64,000 nt of DNA from Heyndrickxia acidicola (GTDB taxonomy: Bacteria; Bacillota; Bacilli; Bacillales; Bacillaceae_C): positions 570,847-634,846 of the forward strand of contig NZ_KV440953.1 of assembly GCF_001636425.1 (NCBI RefSeq), in the 5' to 3' direction. Under the pieces are notes generated by a model. The model was given only the letters and a program-made list of their open reading frames with translations. It did not search any database and was not told where the DNA came from. This document shows, one piece after another, positions 9,728 to 17,185 of the stretch (its first letter is position 1; each line of letters opens with the position of its first letter). The position numbers and the translations under genes were made by a program.

Positions 9728-12538
9728 ATGACACATCAATTTGCAGTAGTAGACTTAGAAACAACAGGGAATTCCCCAAAAAGCGGAGAAAGAATTATAC
9801 AATTCTCGGCAGTCATTATTGATGAGGGAAAAATTATAGACCAATATTCTACATTTATAAATCCGGAAATACCCATACCAGCTTTTATTGAGGAATTAAC
9901 GGGGATTCATGATGAAATGGTTAACGATGCTCCTACTTTCAAGGAAGTAGCTGCTGAAATATACTCATTATTACATGACAGGATCTTTGTGGCACATAAT
10001 GTGCTGTTTGATCTCAATTTCCTAAAAGGTGAGTTTGAAAATGCAGGATATCCGGCTTTCCATGTTTCCGCGCTTGATACAGTTGAAATGGCTAAAATAC
10101 TTCTCCCAACTGCTTATAGTTACAAACTGATAGACCTGGCAGAGTACTTTTCTTTTGTTCATGACAGACCTCACCAAGCCGACAGCGACGCTTATGTGAC
10201 AGCAGAAATTTTGCTGAAGTTTACAGAATTAGCCCGCTCTCTTCCGTTAGTTACACTTGAAAAGCTTACTGAACTTTCTCCTGCATTAAAAAGCAATGTT
10301 GACATGTTTTTTCGGGAAATATTGAAGGAAAAAAGGCATCAAATATCTGACCTTCCGCTTGATTTGGAGGTTTTCCGGGGTATAGCAATACGTAAAGACT
10401 CATTAAAAGCTGCTCCCCACGAATACCGTGTTAACTCTTCTTATCCTTACACACCTGAAGATAAGGAAAAAGTCATTTCAAAGTACATAAAAAATTACCA
10501 GAAACGTAATGGACAGTTTGAAATGATGGATGCTGTACATGATTCATTTGAGAAATCCACGCATTCAGTAATAGAGGCAGGAACAGGAGTAGGAAAGTCT
10601 TTGGCATATTTGATTCCCTGCATCTTTTTTGCTGTCCAAAGGCAGAAAAAAGTCATTATAAGCACCTATACGACTCAACTGCAGGAGCAGCTGCTTCAAA
10701 ATGAAATAAATGCAGTGAAAAAGATGGTTTCTCTCCCCTTTGAAGCGGCTTTGTTAAAAGGGAGAAACCATTATCCCAATATGTTTAAGTTCGAACAATC
10801 TTTGAAGGAGGAAGATCTGCAGTATGATTCTGTATTGACCAAGATGCAACTTTTGGTATGGTTTACCAAAACCAATACGGGCGATATGGATGAACTGAAT
10901 TTGTCCAGCGGTGGAAAAATATATTGGAATCGCATTAAACAAGATGGCTGGCACCTTTCTCATACGCGTGATCCTTGGGCGCATAAGGATTTTTATCTCC
11001 AGGCAAGACAAAATGCAGAACAAGCCAATATCATCATAACCAATCACTCCATGCTTCTTGCAGATATCGAAAAGGATAATAGAATCCTTCCTGATTATGA
11101 GTATGCGGTAATTGATGAGGCACATCATTTTGAAAGGTCAGCCAGGCAGTATTTTGGATTGTCTTTAAAGTATGTGGCATGCAAATTTTTATTATCAAAA
11201 GCAAAATCATCTGATAACCAATCATTGCTTCCAAGATTGTACTCCTTATTGAGTAAAAGTGAAAGCATAGAGGAGGTTGAAGCGGCTCACCTGAATTCAA
11301 TTCTAATTTCCCTTGAAGAGGATTTGGATGTTTTATTCCAGTTGCTTTCACAGCTGTTTCTAAAATCAACTAAAGCAAAACAAAAACAATTTCAAAAGCT
11401 TCAGATTCGCCTTGATTCCATCAGACAGCAGGAACCGCGTTGGAAGGCAGTACAAATGTGTGCTGAAAGAGTGGTGTCTTCACTAAAATCTTCACGGGGT
11501 GTCATTTACGAAAGGATAAAGAAGGCCGAGAAAAATAACAAAACGTTAAGCGAGAAGCATCAGTCGCTCATTGAAGAAGCATACACGTTTATGGAGGAAT
11601 GGACAAAGCTTGAGGAGAATGTACGCCACCTATTTGTAATGCCGGAAAAAGGGACCGTGATATGGCTGGAAGGAGATACGCGTTCTCTTCCCAATAGTCT
11701 TTATATTCGATCACAGCCGGTTACAGTCCAAGATACTTTGGCAGAAAAATTTTTCGGTAAAATGAAAAGTACCGTATTAACTTCGGCTACATTGACTATC
11801 AACCATTCTTTTCGTTACTTTATGGACGAAATAGGCCTGGCTTCTTTTCAAAATGTTATAATCAAACAAATTGACTCACCATTTAATTATAAAAAAAATG
11901 CCAAGCTGATCATACCGAATGATATTCCTGAAATCAGGAAGGTATCGACCTTAGAATATGCGGAAGCAATGGCCAGTCATTTAATCCCGATTGCTCAGGC
12001 AACAAAAGGCAGAATGCTTGTTTTATTTACTGCGTATGACCTTTTGAGGCTGACGTATGATTTGATGAAGCAAAGCGGCCTTTTGGATGATTATTTGTTG
12101 ATTGCACAGGGAATCTCTGCAGGAAGCAGAACGAAATTGACTAAAAACTTTCAGCGATTTGAAAAGTCCATTCTTTTTGGGATGAACAGTTTTTGGGAGG
12201 GGATTGATATTCCAGGAGAAGATTTATCCTGCCTTGTTATGGTACGGCTGCCGTTTTCCCCTCCGGATGAACCTCTTACTGAAGCTAAAAATGAATATAT
12301 GAAGCAATTGGGGAAAAATCCATTTTCGGCATACGCTTTGCCTGAGGCGGTCCTAAGGTTTAAACAGGGCTTCGGCCGACTTATTAGAACTGAATCAGAT
12401 AAAGGCCTAGTGATTGTTTTTGACAGAAGAATTGAAACCACTGCATATGGAAAGGAATTTATTCGCTCCATTCCTCCTGTTTCCATACATCATTCGTCAT
12501 TAAATGAAATTCTGGAAATTGTCGATACCTGGCTTTAA
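9728..12538 (+). CDS. dinG: DinG-type helicase with N-terminal 3'-5' exonuclease domain
   Basis: A 936-residue protein joining a DnaQ-like DEDDh exonuclease domain (FAVVDLETTG at residues 5-14; HNVLFDLNFL; HQADSDAYVTAEI) to an XPD/DinG superfamily 2 helicase. Walker A is EAGTGVGKSLAYL, the DEAH box is VIDEAHHFE, and later motifs include LTSATLT, FWEGIDIPGE and QGFGRLIRT. Firmicute enzymes of this layout act on nucleic acids with an ATP-modulated exonuclease. The ATG at 9728 has AGGTGA at 9717-9722. The iron-sulphur cysteine cluster of E. coli DinG is not evident, as usual in this subfamily. The gene appears to have its own transcription unit. Confidence 0.93.
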   Translation: MTHQFAVVDLETTGNSPKSGERIIQFSAVIIDEGKIIDQYSTFINPEIPIPAFIEELTGIHDEMVNDAPTFKEVAAEIYSLLHDRIFVAHNVLFDLNFLKGEFENAGYPAFHVSALDTVEMAKILLPTAYSYKLIDLAEYFSFVHDRPHQADSDAYVTAEILLKFTELARSLPLVTLEKLTELSPALKSNVDMFFREILKEKRHQISDLPLDLEVFRGIAIRKDSLKAAPHEYRVNSSYPYTPEDKEKVISKYIKNYQKRNGQFEMMDAVHDSFEKSTHSVIEAGTGVGKSLAYLIPCIFFAVQRQKKVIISTYTTQLQEQLLQNEINAVKKMVSLPFEAALLKGRNHYPNMFKFEQSLKEEDLQYDSVLTKMQLLVWFTKTNTGDMDELNLSSGGKIYWNRIKQDGWHLSHTRDPWAHKDFYLQARQNAEQANIIITNHSMLLADIEKDNRILPDYEYAVIDEAHHFERSARQYFGLSLKYVACKFLLSKAKSSDNQSLLPRLYSLLSKSESIEEVEAAHLNSILISLEEDLDVLFQLLSQLFLKSTKAKQKQFQKLQIRLDSIRQQEPRWKAVQMCAERVVSSLKSSRGVIYERIKKAEKNNKTLSEKHQSLIEEAYTFMEEWTKLEENVRHLFVMPEKGTVIWLEGDTRSLPNSLYIRSQPVTVQDTLAEKFFGKMKSTVLTSATLTINHSFRYFMDEIGLASFQNVIIKQIDSPFNYKKNAKLIIPNDIPEIRKVSTLEYAEAMASHLIPIAQATKGRMLVLFTAYDLLRLTYDLMKQSGLLDDYLLIAQGISAGSRTKLTKNFQRFEKSILFGMNSFWEGIDIPGEDLSCLVMVRLPFSPPDEPLTEAKNEYMKQLGKNPFSAYALPEAVLRFKQGFGRLIRTESDKGLVIVFDRRIETTAYGKEFIRSIPPVSIHHSSLNEILEIVDTWL

Positions 12539-12573
12539 TTCACCAGGTTCAGTATTAGAACTAAAGAGAGTCT

Positions 12574-12630
12574 TACGAAAAGATGCCGCGAAGGACAGAC
12601 AACATAAGGAGTTATCCTTTGTATAGAATG
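12574..12630. repeat. Dispersed intergenic repeat (family D), copy 1
   Basis: The stretch beginning ACGAAAAGATGCCGCGAAGG and containing ACAGACAACATAAGG and CTTTGTA closely matches 22394-22450. Both copies are intergenic. A GC-rich hairpin, GCGCTCTT with AAGAGCGC (12661-12679), lies just after this copy. Confidence 0.7.
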
Positions 12631-12725
12631 CAACAACTGACAACAGTCTTTCTAAAAAATGCGCTCTTAAAAAGAGCGCAAAGAAGTGTGGACTAGAAAT
12701 CGTTGATTTTTGTATGCCATAGCAC

Positions 12726-12754
12726 ATATTGAATGGTATTTTTACTGTTATAAT
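12726..12754 (+). promoter_or_regulatory. Possible sigma-A promoter for ypmA
   Basis: A perfect -10 box TATAAT (12749-12754) lies 17 bases after a poor -35 (ATATTG, 12726-12731), 85 bases before ypmA. A small hairpin, TAGCCT with AGGCTA, follows in the leader. Confidence 0.4.
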
Positions 12755-12838
12755 GAAAAAGAATGTTTCTTTAATAATAGTGTAGCCTTCAAATTAGGCT
12801 ATATTAGTAACAAAATTTGTTTATAAAGGGGGATAAAC

Positions 12839-13009
12839 ATGGAAAGTGATATCGAAATTTTATCGACTATTACAGTGGATTACCAAGAAAACCTGTATAA
12901 AGTTGTCGATGTACTAAACAGGACTCTGAAGCGGAACAATCTTATGTTTGGATTGGCACTGGATCAACAGGATAAAACAAAAGCTATCTTTACAATTTAT
13001 CGTACATAA
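12839..13009 (+). CDS. ypmA: Small conserved protein YpmA
   Basis: A 56-residue protein that begins MESDIEILSTITVD and ends KAIFTIYRT, with the central NRTLKRNNLMFGLALD segment. It matches the Bacillus YpmA family (DUF4264) in length, ends and position between dinG and ypmB. The ATG at 12839 follows AAAGGGGGATAA. Function unknown; probably cytoplasmic, with no membrane helix or metal motif. Confidence 0.85.
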   Translation: MESDIEILSTITVDYQENLYKVVDVLNRTLKRNNLMFGLALDQQDKTKAIFTIYRT

Positions 13010-13021
13010 TGAGGTATAGTG

Positions 13022-13501
13022 ATGAAAAAATGGATTTTGAGTCTAATTGTGGTGTTTTTAATTATTTTGGGATTTTTCATTAATGTTTATATCCAGGCGA
13101 GAAAACCTTACAATGCCGCTGAGAAAAAGGCAGAAGAAATAGCAAAATCCAAAGCGGATTTAAAAGACATCGAACAATTTTATTTATATAATGGTACTAA
13201 TTCTTATTTAACCGTTGTTGGTAAACAAAAAAGCGGGCAGAAAGTGGCGGTCATGATTCCAAGACAGCAGCCTTCCAATCCTGTCGTTTATAAATGGTCA
13301 GATGGGATATCAGAGAAGGCTGCTTTACAGGCATTGCAGTCACAAAAACACCCTAAAAAAATAATGGGAGTAAGCCTTGGTTTGGATAATAATGAACCAG
13401 TATGGGAAATCTCCTTTTTGGATAGCTCCTCACAGTTAAATTATTTTTATATAAGCTTTTTGAAAACCGGCAACTATACAAAATTAATTGAGAACATTTA
13501 A
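13022..13501 (+). CDS. ypmB: Membrane-anchored protein YpmB (DUF5590)
   Basis: A 159-residue protein with a single N-terminal membrane helix (WILSLIVVFLIILGFFI, residues 4-20) and a soluble extracytoplasmic domain rich in PepSY-like alternation, including NPVVYKWSDGISEKAALQAL and the closing EPVWEISFLD. It matches Bacillus YpmB in size and position between ypmA and aspB. The ATG at 13022 follows GAGGT; a GTG one codon upstream is also possible. Function unknown. The PepSY-like fold suggests a protein-interaction or inhibitory role outside the membrane, which is inference. Confidence 0.83.
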   Translation: MKKWILSLIVVFLIILGFFINVYIQARKPYNAAEKKAEEIAKSKADLKDIEQFYLYNGTNSYLTVVGKQKSGQKVAVMIPRQQPSNPVVYKWSDGISEKAALQALQSQKHPKKIMGVSLGLDNNEPVWEISFLDSSSQLNYFYISFLKTGNYTKLIENI

Positions 13502-13532
13502 AAACTCCAAGCATAATGAAAGGATGATTTAA

Positions 13533-14717
13533 GTGGCGATTAAACTGGCAAAGAGGGTAAGCACTTTAACACCCTCCACAACATTGGCTATTACTGCTAA
13601 AGCAAAAGCAATGAAGGCATCTGGTATTGATGTGATTGGTCTTGGTGCAGGTGAACCTGATTTTAATACTCCATCCCACATTATTGAGGCATCTTATATA
13701 AGCATGAAACAGGGACAAACGAAATATACGCCTGCTGGTGGATTGGATTCTCTAAAGGAAGCTGTTATTGCAAAATTTAAACATGACCAGGGAATCGATT
13801 ATACTAAGCCCGAAGTAATCATTACAAATGGAGCCAAGCATGCATTATACACTCTTTTTCAGGTATTGTTGAATGAAGGAGACGAAGTCATTATTCCTAC
13901 TCCTTACTGGGTAAGCTATCCGGAACAAGTAAAGCTGGCTGGTGGAGTACCGGTTTTTGTAGAGGGTAAAGAGGACAATAACTTTAAAATCACGCCTGAA
14001 CAATTGAAAGAAGCATGTTCTGAAAAAACAAAGGCCATTATCATTAATTCTCCTAGCAATCCTACGGGCATGATTTATTCCGAAGATGAACTTGCAGCGA
14101 TTGGAGCAATTTGTGTTGAGAAGGAATTATTAATCGTTTCAGATGAAATTTATGAAAAATTAATCTATGGGGAAAACAAGCATATTTCCATAGCTCAACT
14201 ATCTGATAAACTGAAAGAACTCACCATTATTATTAATGGGGTTTCCAAGTCCCATTCCATGACTGGCTGGAGAATAGGATATGCAGCTGGAAATAAAGAT
14301 ATTATTAAAGCAATGACGGATTTAGCCAGTCATTCTACGTCTAATCCAACTACGTCCTCTCAGTATGCGGCTTTGGCTGCTTATAATGGATCACAAGAGC
14401 CTGTTGAAGAGATGAGAAGAGCTTTTGAAGACCGGTTGAATACTATTTACAATAAGCTCATCAGCATTCCCGGCTTTACTTGTATAAAGCCTCAGGGAGC
14501 ATTTTATTTGTTCCCGAATGTTAAGGAGGCAGCTGTAACATTGGGGTATGATTCAGTTGATGATTTTTCAGCTGCACTATTAGAGGAAGCAAAAGTAGCA
14601 GTCGTACCAGGATCCGGCTTTGGTGCATCTGACTACATTCGTTTATCCTATGCAACATCGCTTGAGCTTTTAGAAAAAGCAATTGACCGGATGGCTGTAT
14701 TTGTAAGCGGACGTTAA
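13533..14717 (+). CDS. aspB: Aspartate aminotransferase
   Basis: A 394-residue class I PLP-dependent aminotransferase interconverting aspartate and 2-oxoglutarate with oxaloacetate and glutamate. The PLP lysine lies in GVSKSHSMTGWRIGY, with substrate-binding Arg in SDYIRLSYAT near the C-terminus. NSPSNPTGMIYS and VSDEIYEKLIY are the cofactor-contact motifs. The start is GTG at 13533 with AAAGGATG upstream. In B. subtilis asnS comes next; here it is absent and dnaD follows after a terminator. Confidence 0.93.
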   Translation: MAIKLAKRVSTLTPSTTLAITAKAKAMKASGIDVIGLGAGEPDFNTPSHIIEASYISMKQGQTKYTPAGGLDSLKEAVIAKFKHDQGIDYTKPEVIITNGAKHALYTLFQVLLNEGDEVIIPTPYWVSYPEQVKLAGGVPVFVEGKEDNNFKITPEQLKEACSEKTKAIIINSPSNPTGMIYSEDELAAIGAICVEKELLIVSDEIYEKLIYGENKHISIAQLSDKLKELTIIINGVSKSHSMTGWRIGYAAGNKDIIKAMTDLASHSTSNPTTSSQYAALAAYNGSQEPVEEMRRAFEDRLNTIYNKLISIPGFTCIKPQGAFYLFPNVKEAAVTLGYDSVDDFSAALLEEAKVAVVPGSGFGASDYIRLSYATSLELLEKAIDRMAVFVSGR

Positions 14718-14806
14718 AAAAAGAGAAGCTGCGAATACTAATCTATTCCCGAATGATTACTTTTAAAATTTTAGCGTAAAGCCTTTTATATGCATAAACC
14801 CAATAA

Positions 14807-14843
14807 CAAAGAGCTTGAAACTCAAATTTCAAGCTCTTTGTTT
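14807..14843 (+). terminator. Rho-independent terminator after aspB
   Basis: CAAAGAGCTTGAAA (14807-14820) and TTTCAAGCTCTTTG (14827-14840) form a perfect 14-bp stem with a six-base loop, followed by TTT. It separates aspB from dnaD. Confidence 0.9.
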
Positions 14844-14958
14844 AATGAAATATCTGTTTAGGGGACTTTGAGAGAGAAAAAGAATGTTGATATATGGAAA
14901 TCAAATTTCGTTCCTTTTTGGAGTTTTAAAATGGTATACTGAGTACGAGGTGTCCAAT

Positions 14959-15660
14959 ATGGTGAAAGAAAAAGAAATTATGATGACATGGATAGAGGAA
15001 GGAACGATACAGGTTCCTCAGTTGCTTATGTCAAAATATAAACAGATAGGGCTTGATGAGACTGAACTGGTTCTGCTGCTTCATGTCCATTCCTTTATGG
15101 AAAAAGGAGTCTTTTTTCCAACTCCTGAACAACTTGCAGAGCGAATGACCGTTTCAGGCAATACTTGTGTATCCATACTTAAAAAATTAGTACAGAATCA
15201 ATTTATTGGTATAGATGAGGGGGTACAGCAGGATTCGATAGGCTTTGAGAAATATACACTTAAACCTCTCTGGTTAAAACTTGTAGACGAGCTGATCTAC
15301 GAAAGCAAACAGGATGAGCTGGAAAAAAGTCTTACACAGGAATCTAATCTGTACACAACATTTGAGCAAGAATTTGGACGGCCATTATCACCGCTTGAAT
15401 GTGAAACATTGTCAATGTGGCTTGATCAAGACCAACATGATTCGTCCATTATTAAAGCAGCGTTAAAAGAAGCTGTTATTTCTGGTAAACTGAATTTTCG
15501 TTATATAGATCGAATCCTATTTGAATGGAAAAAGAACGGGATCAAAACACTGGACCAAGCCCGTAATTACGGAGAAAACTTTAGGCAAAAACGGTCAAAA
15601 TCAAATCAAGCTCAAAGAAGCTCTGCAACTGTGCCGTTCTACAATTGGCTGGAACAATAG
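14959..15660 (+). CDS. dnaD: DNA replication initiation protein DnaD
   Basis: A 233-residue primosome component that remodels DNA at the origin and helps DnaB and DnaI load the replicative helicase. The N-terminal winged helix (LDETELVLLLHVHSF, FFPTPEQLAERM) leads to the DnaD C-terminal domain, with FEQEFGRPLSPLECETL and YIDRILFEWKKNGI intact, ending PFYNWLEQ. The ATG at 14959 is favoured by GAGG at 14947-14950; the frame is open back to 14884 without a good binding site. TATACT at 14935-14940 may be its -10 box. nth follows after a repeat-bearing gap. Confidence 0.93.
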   Translation: MVKEKEIMMTWIEEGTIQVPQLLMSKYKQIGLDETELVLLLHVHSFMEKGVFFPTPEQLAERMTVSGNTCVSILKKLVQNQFIGIDEGVQQDSIGFEKYTLKPLWLKLVDELIYESKQDELEKSLTQESNLYTTFEQEFGRPLSPLECETLSMWLDQDQHDSSIIKAALKEAVISGKLNFRYIDRILFEWKKNGIKTLDQARNYGENFRQKRSKSNQAQRSSATVPFYNWLEQ

Positions 15661-15764
15661 GCACTTTTTTTATTTTTAGCTTTACTTGTTCTTGAACCTG
15701 TTTCAAGAACATTTTTCTTACTTTTATGGTTTGAATTTGCAATAGTCGTGGTGTATGCTCTGGT

Positions 15765-15885
15765 GATGGCAACGGGTAAACGAGACTCCTGCGGGACAAG
15801 CAGGTATTGGGAGACCTCACAGGCGCAATTTGCTTCAAGGAGGCTTCCCGTTTGCCCCGCGCAAAGCAAGTGCCTGAATCCATTT
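15765..15885. repeat. GC-rich dispersed intergenic repeat (family B), copy 1
   Basis: A GC-rich block in an AT-rich gap, with ACGAGACTCCTGCGGGACAA, GAGACCTCACAGGCGC, AGGAGGCTTCCCG and GCAAAGCAAGTGCCTGAATC. It has the layout of a widespread Bacillaceae intergenic repeat. A second, shorter copy lies at 23925-24023. The arms CGGGTAAACGAGACTCC and GGAGGCTTCCCGTTTG are imperfectly complementary. Confidence 0.8.
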
Positions 15886-15969
15886 ATAAGAAAAACGCAA
15901 GTTCCATCTATATAGCTTAATTAATTTTTCCTAAGAAACTGGTAAAAATCTTCAATAAGGAGGGGCCGC

Positions 15970-16620
15970 ATGCTAAATCAAAAGCAAGTACAATACTGTC
16001 TGGGAAAAATGGGAGAAATGTTCCCAGATGCACATTGTGAACTTAATCATTCCAACCCATTTGAATTGGTTATAGCTGTTTTGCTATCTGCACAATGCAC
16101 GGATGCGCTCGTTAACAAAGTGACAGTCAGTCTATTTCAGAAATATAAAAAACCTGAGGATTATCTTGCAGTCCCATTGGAAGAGCTGCAAAATGATATT
16201 CGGTCCATTGGACTGTTTAGAAATAAAGCGAAGAATATACAAAAATTGAGTGCTATGATTCTTGATAAATATGGCGGTCACGTACCTGCGGACAGAGATG
16301 AACTCATAAACCTTCCCGGGGTAGGCAGGAAGACAGCCAATGTAGTAGTATCTGTTGCATATGGTGAACCGGCGATAGCAGTAGATACCCATGTAGAACG
16401 TGTAAGTAAGCGTCTTGGGATATGCAGGTGGAAAGATAGTGTTTTGGAGGTAGAGAATGCTCTGATGAAAAAGCTTCCCAAGGAAGAGTGGGCTGTATCG
16501 CATCATCGGCTTATTTTTTTTGGACGTTATCATTGCAAGGCGCAATCTCCTCAATGTCCGTCTTGTCCTCTTTTAGACCTTTGCAGGGAAGGTAAAAAAC
16601 GGATGAAGAAAGGAATATAG
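15970..16620 (+). CDS. nth: Endonuclease III
   Basis: A 216-residue DNA glycosylase/AP lyase that removes oxidised pyrimidines. The helix-hairpin-helix LPGVGRKTANVV carries catalytic Lys121, and Asp139 sits in AVDTHVERV. The C-terminal iron-sulphur loop has Cys189, Cys196, Cys199 and Cys205 in the usual C-X6-C-X2-C-X5-C spacing. AAGGAGGGG immediately upstream supports the ATG at 15970. ypoC follows after three bases, so the two are co-transcribed. Confidence 0.96.
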   Translation: MLNQKQVQYCLGKMGEMFPDAHCELNHSNPFELVIAVLLSAQCTDALVNKVTVSLFQKYKKPEDYLAVPLEELQNDIRSIGLFRNKAKNIQKLSAMILDKYGGHVPADRDELINLPGVGRKTANVVVSVAYGEPAIAVDTHVERVSKRLGICRWKDSVLEVENALMKKLPKEEWAVSHHRLIFFGRYHCKAQSPQCPSCPLLDLCREGKKRMKKGI

Positions 16621-16623
16621 GAG

Positions 16624-17133
16624 ATGAAGGCAAAAGTACCAAGCCAACTTCAGAATTCCTTTTTCTTTCCTAATGATTATGTGGATATTCAAATTCAAGG
16701 AAAAGGACTGAAGGAAAGAGGATATTTTCCTCATGAGTTGATGTTTTTTCATAACATGAAATTTTCTCAGCCCTGGAAAGATGAAGAGCCTTGGATCGAA
16801 CCTCTTATAAATGAGTGGAATGCTATAAGAGAAGAGCTTAAGGTATCCTTTCGATCCCGTCGGCAGGATACATATGAAGGAATGAGATGCGGAATGGCTT
16901 TCCTTTTGACCATTTTGTTTTGGTATAATGCTGAACCGGTAACTCCATTAAGCTGGAGAGAAAAAATAAAAGGATTTCAGTGGAAGGCAGTAAATATGGA
17001 GGAAAGGCTGGGTTTTATCTTTGAGAATGCCCAATCATTTACAGCGTTTATTCAATTAAATGAATTAATTGTAGAACAATTAAAGCAATGTGCCAAAAAG
17101 AAAGTAATGAGAAAAAGAAACTTAACCAAGTAA
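16624..17133 (+). CDS. ypoC: Conserved protein YpoC
   Basis: A 169-residue cytoplasmic protein of the Bacillus YpoC family, identified by position after nth and before the convergent ponA, and by its size. It is rich in aromatic and charged residues (KFSQPWKDEEPWIEPLINEWN, split around 16780-16820) with no membrane helix and no recognised catalytic motif. ATAGGAG directly precedes the ATG. The stop codon falls within the start of a bidirectional terminator. Function unknown. Confidence 0.8.
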   Translation: MKAKVPSQLQNSFFFPNDYVDIQIQGKGLKERGYFPHELMFFHNMKFSQPWKDEEPWIEPLINEWNAIREELKVSFRSRRQDTYEGMRCGMAFLLTILFWYNAEPVTPLSWREKIKGFQWKAVNMEERLGFIFENAQSFTAFIQLNELIVEQLKQCAKKKVMRKRNLTK

Positions 17134-17165
17134 AAAGACATCTTCTTTCAAGAAGATGTCTTTTT
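17132..17165. terminator. Bidirectional terminator between ypoC and ponA
   Basis: AAAAAGACATCTTC (17132-17145) and GAAGATGTCTTTTT (17152-17165) form a perfect 14-bp stem with a six-base loop. The flanking A and T tracts let it end both the nth-ypoC transcript and the opposing ponA transcript. Confidence 0.93.
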
Positions 17166-17185
17166 ATTTGGTTTTCTAATAAATA

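Noticed and set aside
11034-11369. Minus-strand frames opposite dinG
   Set aside because: They are complementary readings of a gene whose helicase and exonuclease motifs are complete.
15581-15883. Minus-strand frames after dnaD
   Set aside because: They run through the GC-rich dispersed repeat and the dnaD end; the repeat explains the openness.
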